A DNA stretch of 39,353 bases from JBBRQP01 sp038226175. GTDB lineage: Bacteria > Cyanobacteriota > Cyanobacteriia > Gloeobacterales > Anthocerotibacteraceae. The stretch is taken from assembly GCA_038226175.1 (NCBI GenBank), contig JBBRQP010000020.1:1-39353 (forward strand), in the 5' to 3' direction. This document shows positions 24,014 through 32,779 of this stretch, in pieces (within the stretch, counting starts at the first letter, position 1; each line of letters starts with the position of its first letter). Under the pieces are notes generated by a model. It searched no databases, was not told the DNA's origin, and was given only the letters and a program-made list of their open reading frames with translations. The position numbers and the translations under genes were made by a program.

Positions 24014-25312
24014 TTCGGGCTTGGGTAGGGAACTCGGGTGAATGAGTAGGGACGCTGCCGTCTTGGCCTCCACCATGGCGCGGGTGACTTCAAACTGGTT
24101 GATATCACTGCGCGAAGGGGATTCATACATCACGTCAAGGAGTAGTTCTTCGACAATACCCTTGAGCGCGCGCGCCCCGGTTTTACGACGAATAGCTTCT
24201 TTGGCAATTGCTTCGATAGCCCCAGGTTCAAATATCAGATCAACATTATCCATCTTAAGCGCGAGCTGATATTGCTTGAGGATCGCATTTTTGGGTTGGG
24301 TCAAAATTGCTTGCAAGGCGGCTTCATCAAGTGAATCGAGCACTGCCACTGAGGGAATGCGTCCGATAAATTCGGGAATCAAGCCAAATTTGACCAGATC
24401 ATCGGGTTCGAGTTGATGTAAAGATTCAGCGAGACGTTTCTCACGTTGTTGACCGTCTTGTTGTAAAAAGCCAATTGCTTTTTTGCCACTGCGCTGCTCG
24501 ATAATGCGCTCTAAGCCAACGAAGGCACCACCACAAATAAATAGAATATTGGTGGTATCGATCTGGATATATTCCTGATAGGGGTGCTTGCGTCCGCCTT
24601 GGGGAGGGACATTAGCAACCGTGCCCTCAAGCATTTTAAGCAATGCCTGCTGTACACCTTCGCCGGAGACATCACGGGTAATCGAAGGATTTTCTGACTT
24701 GCGCGCAATTTTATCGACTTCATCAAGGTAGATAATGCCGCGCTGGGCTTTTTCGACATCGCCATCGGCTACTTGCAACAGACGCAGCAAAATATTTTCT
24801 ACATCTTCGCCCACATAACCCGCTTCGGTCAGCGTCGTGGCATCAGCAATCGCAAAGGGGACATCAAGGGCTTTAGCTAAGGTTTGAGCCAAAAGCGTTT
24901 TACCACAACCAGTCGGACCAATAAGCAGGATATTAGTTTTTTGTAATTCAATATCACCCTTGGGTTCGAGCTGAGCCGCTAAGCGTTTGTAGTGATTGTA
25001 AACGGCGACGGAGAGAACTTTTTTGGCCTGTTCTTGACCGATAACATGGCTATCGAGCAGAGCTTTGAGTTCGATGGGCTTAGGTAGCTTTTTGGGTAAG
25101 CCACTGTCTTTACGGGCATCTTTGTTGCGCCCGCCGCCACGTTTGGGCGTTGGTAGGGGCGCGTCAAAGAGTTCCTCATCCAGGATTTCATTACATAGGT
25201 CTACGCACTCATCGCAAATGTAGACCCCGGGTCCGGCGATCAGTTTTCTGACCTGCTCCTGGGGTTTACCACAAAAGGAACATTTGAGATGGGCTTCATA
25301 GTTTTTCGCCAT
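24005..25312 (-). CDS. clpX: ClpX, ATP-dependent unfoldase subunit of ClpXP
   Basis: A 435-residue AAA+ unfoldase. The N-terminal zinc-binding domain has two CxxC pairs (CSFCGK and CDEC). Walker A is GPTGCGKT, Walker B IIYLDEVDKIA, with the pore loop GYVGEDVEN and sensor and arginine-finger regions GLIPEFIGRIP and RKTGARALKGI. ClpX recognises and unfolds substrates and threads them into ClpP. The frame runs upstream to 25375, into clpP, but ATG at 25312 (MAKNYEAHLKCSFCGK) is the family start. It is the last gene of tig-clpP-clpX, 25 bp after clpP. Confidence 0.96.
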   Translation of the reverse strand: MAKNYEAHLKCSFCGKPQEQVRKLIAGPGVYICDECVDLCNEILDEELFDAPLPTPKRGGGRNKDARKDSGLPKKLPKPIELKALLDSHVIGQEQAKKVLSVAVYNHYKRLAAQLEPKGDIELQKTNILLIGPTGCGKTLLAQTLAKALDVPFAIADATTLTEAGYVGEDVENILLRLLQVADGDVEKAQRGIIYLDEVDKIARKSENPSITRDVSGEGVQQALLKMLEGTVANVPPQGGRKHPYQEYIQIDTTNILFICGGAFVGLERIIEQRSGKKAIGFLQQDGQQREKRLAESLHQLEPDDLVKFGLIPEFIGRIPSVAVLDSLDEAALQAILTQPKNAILKQYQLALKMDNVDLIFEPGAIEAIAKEAIRRKTGARALKGIVEELLLDVMYESPSRSDINQFEVTRAMVEAKTAASLLIHPSSLPKPESA

Positions 25313-25337
25313 GGGAAAAATCCTGGATGAGGGTAAA

Positions 25338-25997
25338 TTAACGAACCACAGATAGCCCTTCGGTAGGCAAGGCACGACGGATGATCACTTGGTCAATCAA
25401 GCCGTATTCCTTAGCCTCTTCGGCGGACATAAAGAAGTCCCGGTCGGTGTCCCGTTCAATGCGTTCAAGGGGTTGATCGGTGTGGGAGGCCAACAACTCA
25501 TTTAAACGGCGTTTGAGATACAGGATTTCGCGGGCCATGATTTCGATATCCGTGGCCTGACCTTGAGCCCCTCCGAGGGGTTGGTGGATCATGACGCGGG
25601 CATGGGGCAAGCTCAAGCGCTTACCTTTTTCGCCGCCAGAGAGCAGAAATGCCCCCATTGAGGCCGCAAGACCGACACAGATCGTTGAGATCTTAGGACG
25701 AATATGCTGCATCGTGTCGTAGATTGCCATACCTGCTGAGACCGAGCCGCCGGGGGAATTGATATAGAGGGCAATGTCTTTTTCTGGGTCTTCGGCTTCT
25801 AGAAACAGCATTTGCGCCACGATCAAGTTGGCTACCATGTCATCAATGGGCGTTCCCAAAAAGATAATGCGCTCACGTAACAAACGCGAAAATATATCAA
25901 AGGCCCGTTCGCCCCGAGAAGACTGTTCCACGACCATCGGAATAACATCATTGATGGTGTAGCCACGGGGTAATTCGCTCAATACCTGTTGAATCAT
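25338..25997 (-). CDS. clpP: ATP-dependent Clp protease proteolytic subunit
   Basis: A 219-residue serine protease. YTINDVIPMVVEQSSRGERA is the N-terminal axial-loop region. The catalytic triad is visible: Ser in GLAASMGAFLLSGG, His in RVMIHQPLGGAQGQA, and Asp in IERDTDRDFFMSAEEA. YINSPGGSVSAGMAIYD is the oxyanion-loop region. ClpP forms a tetradecameric chamber fed by ClpX or ClpC. Its ATG overlaps the tig stop by 4 bp (ATGA). Cyanobacteria usually have several ClpP paralogues; the linkage to clpX suggests the ClpP2 type, which is an inference from context. Confidence 0.96.
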   Translation of the reverse strand: MIQQVLSELPRGYTINDVIPMVVEQSSRGERAFDIFSRLLRERIIFLGTPIDDMVANLIVAQMLFLEAEDPEKDIALYINSPGGSVSAGMAIYDTMQHIRPKISTICVGLAASMGAFLLSGGEKGKRLSLPHARVMIHQPLGGAQGQATDIEIMAREILYLKRRLNELLASHTDQPLERIERDTDRDFFMSAEEAKEYGLIDQVIIRRALPTEGLSVVR

Positions 25998-27421
25998 GAT
26001 GCGCTCTCCGTTGTGGATTCCGTCAGGGTCTCTTCTATTGGTTGTACCCCATCTTCCGTCAAATTGGCGGCAGTGGGATCATTGACCACTTCGGCTTCGA
26101 TGCCATCAAAGGAGACATCGGTCAGAACTTCCATTGTAGAATGTTCTACCAGCCAACCTAGGATCTTCTCGGTCAAAACCTCATCGCGTACCGCCGTTAC
26201 AAGGGCTTCACGGTCAATATTTTCTTGAATATTGCGCGCATACTCGGCGAGACGGGGAGTAACTTCTTCATCCGTCACCAAGATTTGTTCACGTTTAGCG
26301 ACTTCAGCAAGGGCAAGGGTTCGTTTGAGCCGCGTTACCGCTTCGTTAGAAAGATTTTCGCGCACGAGGGCGAGCATCTGTTCATTTTGTAGGATCATCT
26401 CCGGGTTGATGCCACGCTGTTGCATACTCTGAAAATATTGCTCAGCCAGAAATTGAAATTCCTGCTCCAACAGCGTTTTGGGCAATTCAATGGTGGTTCC
26501 TTCGAGCAGGGCATCAAGCAGGGCAGTATCCCGAGCATCAGCTTTTTCGCGCGTTACCCGCTCTTGGATTTCGGTAGTCACGCTATCACGCCACTGGTCT
26601 AAAGTTTCAACTTCGGCGACCGCTAGGGCCAAGGCGTCGTCAAGTTCAGGCAGTTGCTTTTCTTTGAGATTTTTGAGCGTGATCGTAAACAAGACATCTT
26701 GATTTGAGAGTTCGGGCTTAGCGTAATCAGCCGGAAACCGCGCTGGCACATCTCGGGTCTCATCCACGGTCATACCGATAATGCCATCGACAAAACCGGG
26801 AATAAAGCGGTCTACAAATAGCTCAACCTGAAAGTCAGTGCCCTTAGCCCCGTCAATCTCGACACCTAAGGGGTCACATCCCAGAAAATCAATGACGGCA
26901 GTATCACCGATCTGAGCCGTGCGTCCGAGAATGGGTACATAGGTGGCTTTTTGCTCCCGTGCTGCTTCGAGGCGTTCATCGACTTCGGTGGCGTTAAATT
27001 CACAATCGCTATAAGAAACCGTCATCTGTCCGTAATCAGAGCGCAATTGCACTTCAGGCTGCACATCGACGGCTGCCTTAAAAATGATGGTATGACCCGG
27101 TTCAAATTGCGTAATCAATTCATCAAAGGGACTGAGCACCTGACGGTTGCCGAGGTCACTAATTTTTTCTTGGGTCAGCGCAGCTTCAAAGCTACGGTTG
27201 ACGAGGGCTTCTAAGGCTTCGGCCTTGAGCGCGTTTTTGCCGAGGTACTGCAAGACAATCGGACGCGGGGCTTTACCGGGACGAAAACCGGGTACCCGTG
27301 CTGTTTTCATGTATTTACGCACGGTCGCTTCAAAAGCCTGCTGCGCCTCTATAGCGTCAATCTCAATCTGGAGGCCGAGTTGCGAGTTAGGCAACTTTTC
27401 TTGGGTTACAGTAATACTCAT
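25994..27421 (-). CDS. tig: trigger factor, ribosome-associated chaperone
   Basis: A 475-residue trigger factor. The ribosome-binding N-domain has the signature ARVPGFRPGKAPRPIV, the loop that docks on L23. The FKBP-type prolyl isomerase domain follows at about 165-250 (IGDTAVIDFLGCDPLG), and the arms form the C-terminal chaperone domain (LPELDDALALAVAEVETLDQ, LLDALLEGTTIELPKTLLEQ). The C-terminus is longer than in E. coli and ends in an acidic Thr/Glu/Ser-rich tail (TLTESTTESAS). ATG at 27421 (MSITVTQEKLP) was chosen over the start at 27436, giving the standard N-terminus. It is the first gene of the tig-clpP-clpX operon, with the promoter expected just above 27421. Confidence 0.95.
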   Translation of the reverse strand: MSITVTQEKLPNSQLGLQIEIDAIEAQQAFEATVRKYMKTARVPGFRPGKAPRPIVLQYLGKNALKAEALEALVNRSFEAALTQEKISDLGNRQVLSPFDELITQFEPGHTIIFKAAVDVQPEVQLRSDYGQMTVSYSDCEFNATEVDERLEAAREQKATYVPILGRTAQIGDTAVIDFLGCDPLGVEIDGAKGTDFQVELFVDRFIPGFVDGIIGMTVDETRDVPARFPADYAKPELSNQDVLFTITLKNLKEKQLPELDDALALAVAEVETLDQWRDSVTTEIQERVTREKADARDTALLDALLEGTTIELPKTLLEQEFQFLAEQYFQSMQQRGINPEMILQNEQMLALVRENLSNEAVTRLKRTLALAEVAKREQILVTDEEVTPRLAEYARNIQENIDREALVTAVRDEVLTEKILGWLVEHSTMEVLTDVSFDGIEAEVVNDPTAANLTEDGVQPIEETLTESTTESAS

Positions 27422-27870
27422 CCGACACACAAACAAACTTCATTCACTATAGCTTTACCCTGTCCTCTAGGTCATAGCTCGCAGAATTTTTACGGTTTCT
27501 GGGAGATCAGTTCGCCTATCCCAAGTTTGCCTAAAACACTCGTTGTGAAAGTGAATACGGGCTGTGAGCTGCATAAACCAAAATCTTGAGCTGATTTTAA
27601 GCATCACAAGTTGACTTACAGGTAATGGCTGAAACTACTGAGACACTGCTTTTTGACGTGCATGATAATTGCCTAAAAGCTATATTATTACGGTTGCAAC
27701 TATTGCGTTAGTCTTTAATTTGTTTAACTTGCTCTTCTCAAGATTTTACATTTTATGAACTTGTAAAATGCTATTACTGGACGATAATATTGTTAGTTTG
27801 TCGGTATATAGAAGCATATAAAAATACTATTTTATGCCGATAAATCTAGACAAATAAACTCAAGAGATCA
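27422..27870. other. non-coding intergenic stretch with two inverted repeats
   Basis: About 450 bases without a credible gene; short ORFs in it have no family resemblance. It should hold the tig promoter at its left end. Two dyads were seen: ATTTTACA (27743-27750) with TGTAAAAT (27762-27769), a perfect 8-bp hairpin, and an imperfect pair around TCGGTATA (from 27800) and TATGCCGA (to 27840). Their place just upstream of the decayed secreted gene could make them old regulatory sites or terminators. Confidence 0.4.
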
Positions 27871-27872
27871 AC

Positions 27873-28293
27873 ATAAACGCTAAACTTTTTTGTGTGCTAT
27901 TCGGTGGTCTTATCTCATCTGTTTTAGTTGGCGGTTTCATGACATCTGCAGCCCTTGCAGATTCACCCATTTGCTATTTCGGTAGCAATACTAGCACGGT
28001 TACGTTGTTGTATCCTGCTGCACCCTAAGGCTCAGGCAAGTTCTTTAAGCTCTCACCTGGTAATACCCAAGCTGCCACGGGTTACTACTTCTTGCCTACG
28101 GCTCCTACCTCACCTCTAACAACGCTATATCTACTGCGAGTATGTACACATCAATATATATGACTTAATTTTGGATGTGGCTAAAACTAGTCGGACAGTT
28201 CAAGTTAGAGTCGATGCCAATGATCCAGCTTGTGTAACTGGTGTCCAACAAACAAATGTAAAAATTCAATATCTAATGATTAACTTTTCCTAG
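27873..28293 (+). pseudogene. decayed gene for a small secreted protein
   Basis: Three frames together read as one protein. From 27873, where ATA stands in place of a start codon, comes a signal peptide (NAKLFCVLFGGLISSVLVGG, then MTSAALA) and SPICYFGSNTSTVT. A TAA interrupts at 28026-28028. The same frame resumes with GSGKFFKLSPGNTQ. Near 28097 the frame shifts to give GSYLTSNNAISTASMYTSI, and near 28158, in an AT run, it shifts again to YDLILDVAKTSRTVQVRVDA and NDPACVTGVQQTN, ending in TAG at 28291. Each shift equals a one-base loss. The lost ATG, internal stop and two frameshifts mark a relatively young pseudogene. The family is unknown; two Cys and an N/T/S-rich mature part recall the secreted protein at 118-435. 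Confidence 0.7.
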
Positions 28294-28386
28294 TTCTTTT
28301 AACTAAGCTAAGTTAATGCTTAAAAAAGCAATTCGTCACTTTTGAGAAGATGATCTCAGTTGATGCGAACTGCTTGCTTACAAAAA

Positions 28387-30498
28387 TTAATTCGACGGTT
28401 GCCACTCGATGCCTGCAAATAATTGTCGTCCGGGGGCATTAAATCCAATCAGAGACTCCCGATAAAAGGTATTAAGCAGGTTGGTCGCCGAGAAAGTCAG
28501 GTGCAATGCCGAACTAAGCGGGACTTTGAGACTCAGATCCATCACCCCATAGGCTCCCGCCCCCTCCCGCGCACTAGCTAGCCGAGTTTGCAAAATACCC
28601 GCCCAACCTTGCGGACTGCGATAACTGATTTGTACCGTGCCGTAGGTCGCCACAATGCCCGGTAGCGCAGTTCCGGTGGACTGATCAACCGCATCCGTCC
28701 AGGTAAAGGCACCTCGTAAACGCCATTGCTCACTTAGATTAAAGATACTTTGGGCTTCGATGCCCTGGATTTTGGCATTTTGGATATTGCCAAACTGAAA
28801 AATTGGGATACCAGTTTCTTCATCGGTACCCACTTGACTGGCATTGAGTAAGCCCGATACCTGATTATTAAAATAAACCACATCCCAATTTGTACCCGCT
28901 AAGCCCACTTCCCAGGAGCTTGAGCGTTCTGAAGTTAGTTGGGGATTACCTTGCAAAATAATAAAAGGCGGTGTCTGTCCACCAATATTAATATCAGCGA
29001 TTTCCGCATTCAAAGGCCCAGCCGTGCCATTAAAAAACCGTTCCTTAAGCGTCGGCACACGAAAACCTTGACTATAATTAGCCCGCAGCCGTAATCCAGG
29101 TAAGAAATTCCAGACTAGGCCAGCCTTTGGCGTAACTGCCGCATCACTGACACTTTGTGCGGCAAAAGCCCCTGTAGCTAGAGCTTCTGTCGTAAATGCG
29201 TCATAACGTAACCCAATGGTCGAGGTAACTTGGGGAGCTAGAGGATAGTCCAACAAAGTATAAGCTGCCAATCCGCGCTGGCGTCCATTGGGCAGGAGTG
29301 GCTCAAGGCTCGTCGGCCCATCGCCTGTGATGGTCACAAAATTATTGGTACCTGTTTCCTGAAAAACATCTAAGCCGTAGACTAACTGACCCGCACCCAC
29401 AGGTGTTTTGAATTGGAGATTCGTACCCACTGTACCCACTTGGGTATTAGTGAAATTATTAAATGCTAATTCGCCGTTCTCTCCGTCAAAAACTTGCTGA
29501 TTAAATTGTTGATTGAGCTGATTATAAAAAACGCCAAATTTGAGAGCCGTCGCTGAATCAAAAATCTTCTGACTACGCCATTCGGCACTATAACGGTCCT
29601 TAGTTACCAGCGGTAATTGGGTCAAAATCTCGGGCAACTCTGACACGGCTAGAGTACCTGTATGAAAACGATAGCCGCTGTAGCGCAGGCTCACCGTATT
29701 TTTGGGGTCTAAAAATAGACGTAAATTGAGGTTGTAGTTTTGATTATCTTGTTGATTAGGGATTAAATTCCCCTGGGCATCCTGCGCATTGCCTGTACTA
29801 CGATAGGCGGTACTCGCTGAGAGAGCAAAGTTTTCCCCGCCCAGGCTCAGACGTGCCTGTCCATAATTAGTAGAAGCACCGCCTAGGTAGCTGCGAAACT
29901 CAACTTGGGGCGGGGTATTGGCTTGGGGTTGGCGGGTGATGATATTGATTAAGCCACCTGTCGCATCCGAACCATAGGTACCTGAAGCGGGCCCACGCAA
30001 TACCTCAATGCGTTCGATATCCGCTGAATCTACCGAAAATAAATCTTCACGAATCTCGCCTTGAGAAACATTTTGTCGTTCACCATCAATTAAGACAGGT
30101 GAGCGGTCATCGCCCAGCCCCCGAATACTGACATTGGCCTCCAGGGGACTCGTGCCTGACCCAGCTTGAACGCCCGGAATACCCCGCAACAGACCGCTGG
30201 TGTTTTGGGTTAACAGTGCGAGGAGTTCAATCTCATCACGGGTCAGGATACTCAGGCTTTCGGGGGTATCTTGATTGGCTTTGCGCACCCGTCCTGCCGT
30301 CACGTTGTATTCGGCAAGTAGATCGACGGGTTCATCATCTTGGTTAGTTAGCGGGCTCTGAGGCTGATTTTGGGCGACCAACAAAGCTTTGGCTTGGGTC
30401 ACAAGAGGCGATAATTGATGTTTGAGTAAAGGTTCAGCTTGAGCAGATAAATTGAGACCCAACAGCACCATCAAACCAAAATGCAACCGATAATTCAC
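28387..30498 (-). CDS. TonB-dependent outer-membrane receptor
   Basis: A 703-residue receptor starting with GTG, with AGGA 12 nt upstream. The signal peptide ends at SAQA-EP. The plug domain (about 60-200) has VTAGRVRKANQDTPESLSIL, GIPGVQAGSGTSPLEANVSI, RGLGDDRSPVLIDGER and the classic IERIEVLRGPASGTYGSDAT with GGLINIITR. The rest is a 22-strand beta-barrel ending in an aromatic-rich strand with a near-terminal Trp (GIEWQPSN), and GYRFHTGTL and NYSQGFRVPTLKERF are in the barrel. The plug is of the FepA/CirA/BtuB class for catecholate siderophores, cobalamin or heme; the ligand is not readable. The N-terminal region 25-60 is Gln/Leu-rich, as in cyanobacterial receptors. It follows the PsbP-PDZ lipoprotein gene by about 70 bp on the same strand, with no obvious Fur box or cobalamin riboswitch between. 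Confidence 0.92.
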   Translation of the reverse strand: MNYRLHFGLMVLLGLNLSAQAEPLLKHQLSPLVTQAKALLVAQNQPQSPLTNQDDEPVDLLAEYNVTAGRVRKANQDTPESLSILTRDEIELLALLTQNTSGLLRGIPGVQAGSGTSPLEANVSIRGLGDDRSPVLIDGERQNVSQGEIREDLFSVDSADIERIEVLRGPASGTYGSDATGGLINIITRQPQANTPPQVEFRSYLGGASTNYGQARLSLGGENFALSASTAYRSTGNAQDAQGNLIPNQQDNQNYNLNLRLFLDPKNTVSLRYSGYRFHTGTLAVSELPEILTQLPLVTKDRYSAEWRSQKIFDSATALKFGVFYNQLNQQFNQQVFDGENGELAFNNFTNTQVGTVGTNLQFKTPVGAGQLVYGLDVFQETGTNNFVTITGDGPTSLEPLLPNGRQRGLAAYTLLDYPLAPQVTSTIGLRYDAFTTEALATGAFAAQSVSDAAVTPKAGLVWNFLPGLRLRANYSQGFRVPTLKERFFNGTAGPLNAEIADINIGGQTPPFIILQGNPQLTSERSSSWEVGLAGTNWDVVYFNNQVSGLLNASQVGTDEETGIPIFQFGNIQNAKIQGIEAQSIFNLSEQWRLRGAFTWTDAVDQSTGTALPGIVATYGTVQISYRSPQGWAGILQTRLASAREGAGAYGVMDLSLKVPLSSALHLTFSATNLLNTFYRESLIGFNAPGRQLFAGIEWQPSN

Positions 30499-30568
30499 GG
30501 CAATAATCCTAAGACACTATGGTTAGCGTAATGGCTTAGGGTTAAGACAAGAGTAAGGACGGCAATAT

Positions 30569-31444
30569 TTAAGCAGCGGGCAACAACTGAAAAGACCCGG
30601 TCATGGTTTTGATTTTCTCGGCGTGAGCCGGCCACGTATCATCACTACACCCAGCAATCATCGTATACAAGAAGCCCTGATCTACGACCACACTGACCAT
30701 GACATGACGGGCGCGACCTTCTGTGGCAATTACCAGTTCGTAGGTGTAATAAATTCGCTGTTTTTTATCCGTTTTTTCGGAGGCGTTACGTTGCTCGACT
30801 ACGGTTTTTTTGGTGTCACCTTCGGCGAGACTAATACCTATCTGCTGACCCAAAGCCGTGCGATTAAATTGTTTGACACTCAAGACTTCGAGCTTAGGTG
30901 CCAAAATCTTGAGGGTTTGGTTGGTACTGCCCCGATGCACCGTAAAAGCCATCGTTTCTCCGGCCTTGTGTTTACCGACAGCGATCTGGACGGCAAAGGA
31001 ATCAAGGGCTGGCTGACTATCGACGCCTGTGATCACGTCACCGACTTGTAGACCGCCCTTGCCCGCTGCCGAATTGGGCGTTACTTTCTCAACGAGTACG
31101 CCCCGGTCAATGCTCGGAATCGGTAAGCCTTTTTGGGGCTTTTGCTTCATCAGAGCGAGCAGGTCTGGGTTGAGATCAATGGCCGTCGCACCAAGAGAAC
31201 GCGGAACTGGGCCAACCGTGACCGTTAGTTGATAGCTAGGATCGGAAGGATCAGAGAGCTTGACCCCGGCATCAGGCCCTGGCTGAAAAGTCCAATTATC
31301 GGCATAGAGGACACTAAAGCGCTCATCCGTATCCCGAAATTCCTGAAAACCTTTGGGTGTCGTACTGCCGGATTTGCCACCACAGGCTGTCAATAGCAAC
31401 AGTACACCTAACCAACATCCTAACCAACGCAACGTCCTAGCCAC
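30569..31444 (-). CDS. PsbP/CyanoP-like lipoprotein with an inserted PDZ domain
   Basis: A 291-residue lipoprotein. The signal peptide ends in a lipobox, LLTAC-GG, with the acylated Cys at residue 21. Residues about 33-80 (DERFSVLYADNWTFQPGPDA, VKLSDPSDPS) resemble the first half of PsbP/CyanoP. Residues about 110-175 are a PDZ domain (GVLVEKVTPNSAAGKGGLQV, GDVITGVDSQPALDSF, GETMAFTVHRG). Residues about 225-288 resemble the second half of PsbP (YYTYELVIATEGRARHVMVS, then FLYTMIAGCSDDTWPAHAEK and TGSFQLLP). PsbP-like proteins help assemble photosystem II at the lumenal side, and PDZ domains bind C-terminal peptides. A peptide-binding assembly or quality-control role is a guess. Start is GTG at 31444 with AGGTAGAG upstream. 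The TonB receptor is next downstream. Confidence 0.78.
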   Translation of the reverse strand: MARTLRWLGCWLGVLLLLTACGGKSGSTTPKGFQEFRDTDERFSVLYADNWTFQPGPDAGVKLSDPSDPSYQLTVTVGPVPRSLGATAIDLNPDLLALMKQKPQKGLPIPSIDRGVLVEKVTPNSAAGKGGLQVGDVITGVDSQPALDSFAVQIAVGKHKAGETMAFTVHRGSTNQTLKILAPKLEVLSVKQFNRTALGQQIGISLAEGDTKKTVVEQRNASEKTDKKQRIYYTYELVIATEGRARHVMVSVVVDQGFLYTMIAGCSDDTWPAHAEKIKTMTGSFQLLPAA

Positions 31445-31489
31445 GGCTCTACCTAATATCCCCCGTTATCTTACCAGAAGCCTTAATCC

Positions 31490-31867
31490 CTAAACCGACG
31501 GGCCATCATAATGACAAGTCGAGCTACAGGTTTCAGCTATGGTGATGCGAGCGAGCTGAGGTACACGCGCTGCCACCCGTTGCCAGAGCCACCGCGCCAA
31601 TAATTCGCTGGTCGGGTTTTCGAGTCCAGGGATTTCATTGAGTAGACGATGGTCTAATTCTTTGTCAATAATAGGTTTCAACACTTCAGAGATTTGTCCG
31701 TAATCCAGAACCCAGCCAAATTCAGGATCAAGTTCGCCGCGTACAACGACCTCAATGCGATAGCTATGCCCATGAATTCGCGCACAGGGATGGCCTGCGG
31801 GCACCAAGGGTAAGGAATGCGCCGCCTCAAAATGAAAAGATTTAACCAACTCAAAAATGTCCGCCAT
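31490..31867 (-). CDS. queD: 6-carboxytetrahydropterin synthase (QueD/PTPS family)
   Basis: A 125-residue T-fold enzyme. Zinc ligands are the His of FEAAHSLPL and the pair in IHGHSYRIEV; the catalytic Cys sits in GHPCARIHGH, and FGWVLDYGQI, ELDHRLLNE and ENPTSELLARWLW provide the substrate pocket, with a conserved Glu near TIAETCSS. CxxxHGH is the pattern of QueD, which turns dihydroneopterin triphosphate into 6-carboxytetrahydropterin for queuosine; PTPS for biopterin is the alternative. The frame is open upstream to 31930 inside rimM, but ATG at 31867 (MADIFELVKSF) is the family start, 4 nt after the rimM stop. Confidence 0.88.
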   Translation of the reverse strand: MADIFELVKSFHFEAAHSLPLVPAGHPCARIHGHSYRIEVVVRGELDPEFGWVLDYGQISEVLKPIIDKELDHRLLNEIPGLENPTSELLARWLWQRVAARVPQLARITIAETCSSTCHYDGPSV

Positions 31868-31871
31868 CTTT

Positions 31872-32417
31872 TTATGGTAACGGACTGTCCGCTGAATCGG
31901 CTTCGAGTAGGCCGGGTAAAGGGACAACACTCAGCCAGCCTTCTGGGAGATTGACAACGGGCACCAAAGCTTCGACAAAGGGAACTAGGACTTCTACGCC
32001 TTGGACGGTGGTGATGGTTAGTAACTGCTGTACGCCAGTTGCGGTCACGCCTTTGACCTGACCTATCGTCTCGCCCGTATCCTGCCGTCTGACGGTAAGC
32101 CCGATCAGGTCATTGACCCAAAATTCTCCGGTGTCCAAAGCTGGACGTTCGGTCTCAGAGACATAAAGTTGACCCCCAATTAAGCGTTCAGCCTGATTGC
32201 GGTCACTCACGCCAGCTAAAAATAGCAGATACATCGTTTTGTGAGGCCGTCCACTAAGGATTGTGACCTCCTGCTCATGACCATCACGCATCACGAGACG
32301 GCGTAGTTTTCCTTTTTGGGCGAGGCGTTCTGGGAAATCAGTTTCTGGTTGAACTTTGATCTCACCCTTGATGCCATGCACGCCCACAATGACGCCAATC
32401 AGCAGCCAGTCCGTCAA
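31872..32417 (-). CDS. rimM: ribosome maturation factor RimM
   Basis: A 181-residue protein with the two RimM domains. LLIGVIVGVHGIKGEIKVQP is the N-terminal signature, then YLLFLAGVSDRNQAERLIGG, and the PRC-barrel part FWVNDLIGLTVRRQDTGETI, LLTITTVQG and EVLVPFVEALVPVV. RimM assists 30S assembly, binding S19 and shaping the 16S 3' domain. Translation starts at TTG (32417), which overlaps the TGA of the PC4-like gene in a TTGA, indicating coupling. rimM usually sits with trmD and rplS; here it lies between a PC4-like gene and queD. Confidence 0.93.
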   Translation of the reverse strand: MTDWLLIGVIVGVHGIKGEIKVQPETDFPERLAQKGKLRRLVMRDGHEQEVTILSGRPHKTMYLLFLAGVSDRNQAERLIGGQLYVSETERPALDTGEFWVNDLIGLTVRRQDTGETIGQVKGVTATGVQQLLTITTVQGVEVLVPFVEALVPVVNLPEGWLSVVPLPGLLEADSADSPLP

Positions 32418-32650
32418 CTTAGCACCTGCGAGCCTTGAATAGTCTGCAACATGGGTAGTAAGGCCGTCAGTTCTTCTTGGTTTAAGGATACGCCTTCACG
32501 GCTCGGTTTCCAGACTTCATCTTTTTCGTCTAGCCAAAATTTCCGCAAATGGAGACGGGTTTTACCTTTATAGGCAGAAACATAGAGACGAATCTGTTCG
32601 CCACGGGCTTCGCGTAAGACTAAGGGACTCTCTTCGGTGGGATGGGACAT
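32414..32650 (-). CDS. PC4/YdbC-like single-stranded-DNA-binding protein
   Basis: A 78-residue protein. After a short acidic start (MSHPTEESPLV) it has REARGEQIRLYVSAYKGKTR, LHLRKFWLDEKDEVWKPSRE and GVSLNQEELTALLPML. This follows the C-terminal domain of eukaryotic coactivator PC4 (beta-strand, KGK, IxxRxxW-D, KPGxKGISL, long helix), a fold shared by bacterial YdbC that dimerises and binds single-stranded DNA. A role in transcription or replication fits. The frame extends to 32728, but ATG at 32650 is preferred because the extension shows no family match. It overlaps rimM by four bases and is probably co-transcribed with it. Confidence 0.8.
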   Translation of the reverse strand: MSHPTEESPLVLREARGEQIRLYVSAYKGKTRLHLRKFWLDEKDEVWKPSREGVSLNQEELTALLPMLQTIQGSQVLS

Positions 32651-32779
32651 GGTGTAATCGGATTTAAGATATATTTTAGCTTTTAGAGTGAAAGCCTTGC
32701 TTTTTGGGTGGAGGCAGTCCTCTGGCAAGCAAGCGAAAACCGATAGCTCTTACCGGGACATCTCTATGGCTAGAGAGAT

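Noticed and set aside
30499..30568. Cobalamin riboswitch or Fur box before the TonB receptor
   Set aside because: The 70-bp gap is too short for a cobalamin aptamer and no 19-bp Fur-like dyad was seen.
30623..31051. 142-codon plus-strand ORF
   Set aside because: It lies antisense to the PDZ and PsbP-like coding sequence and has no recognisable domain.
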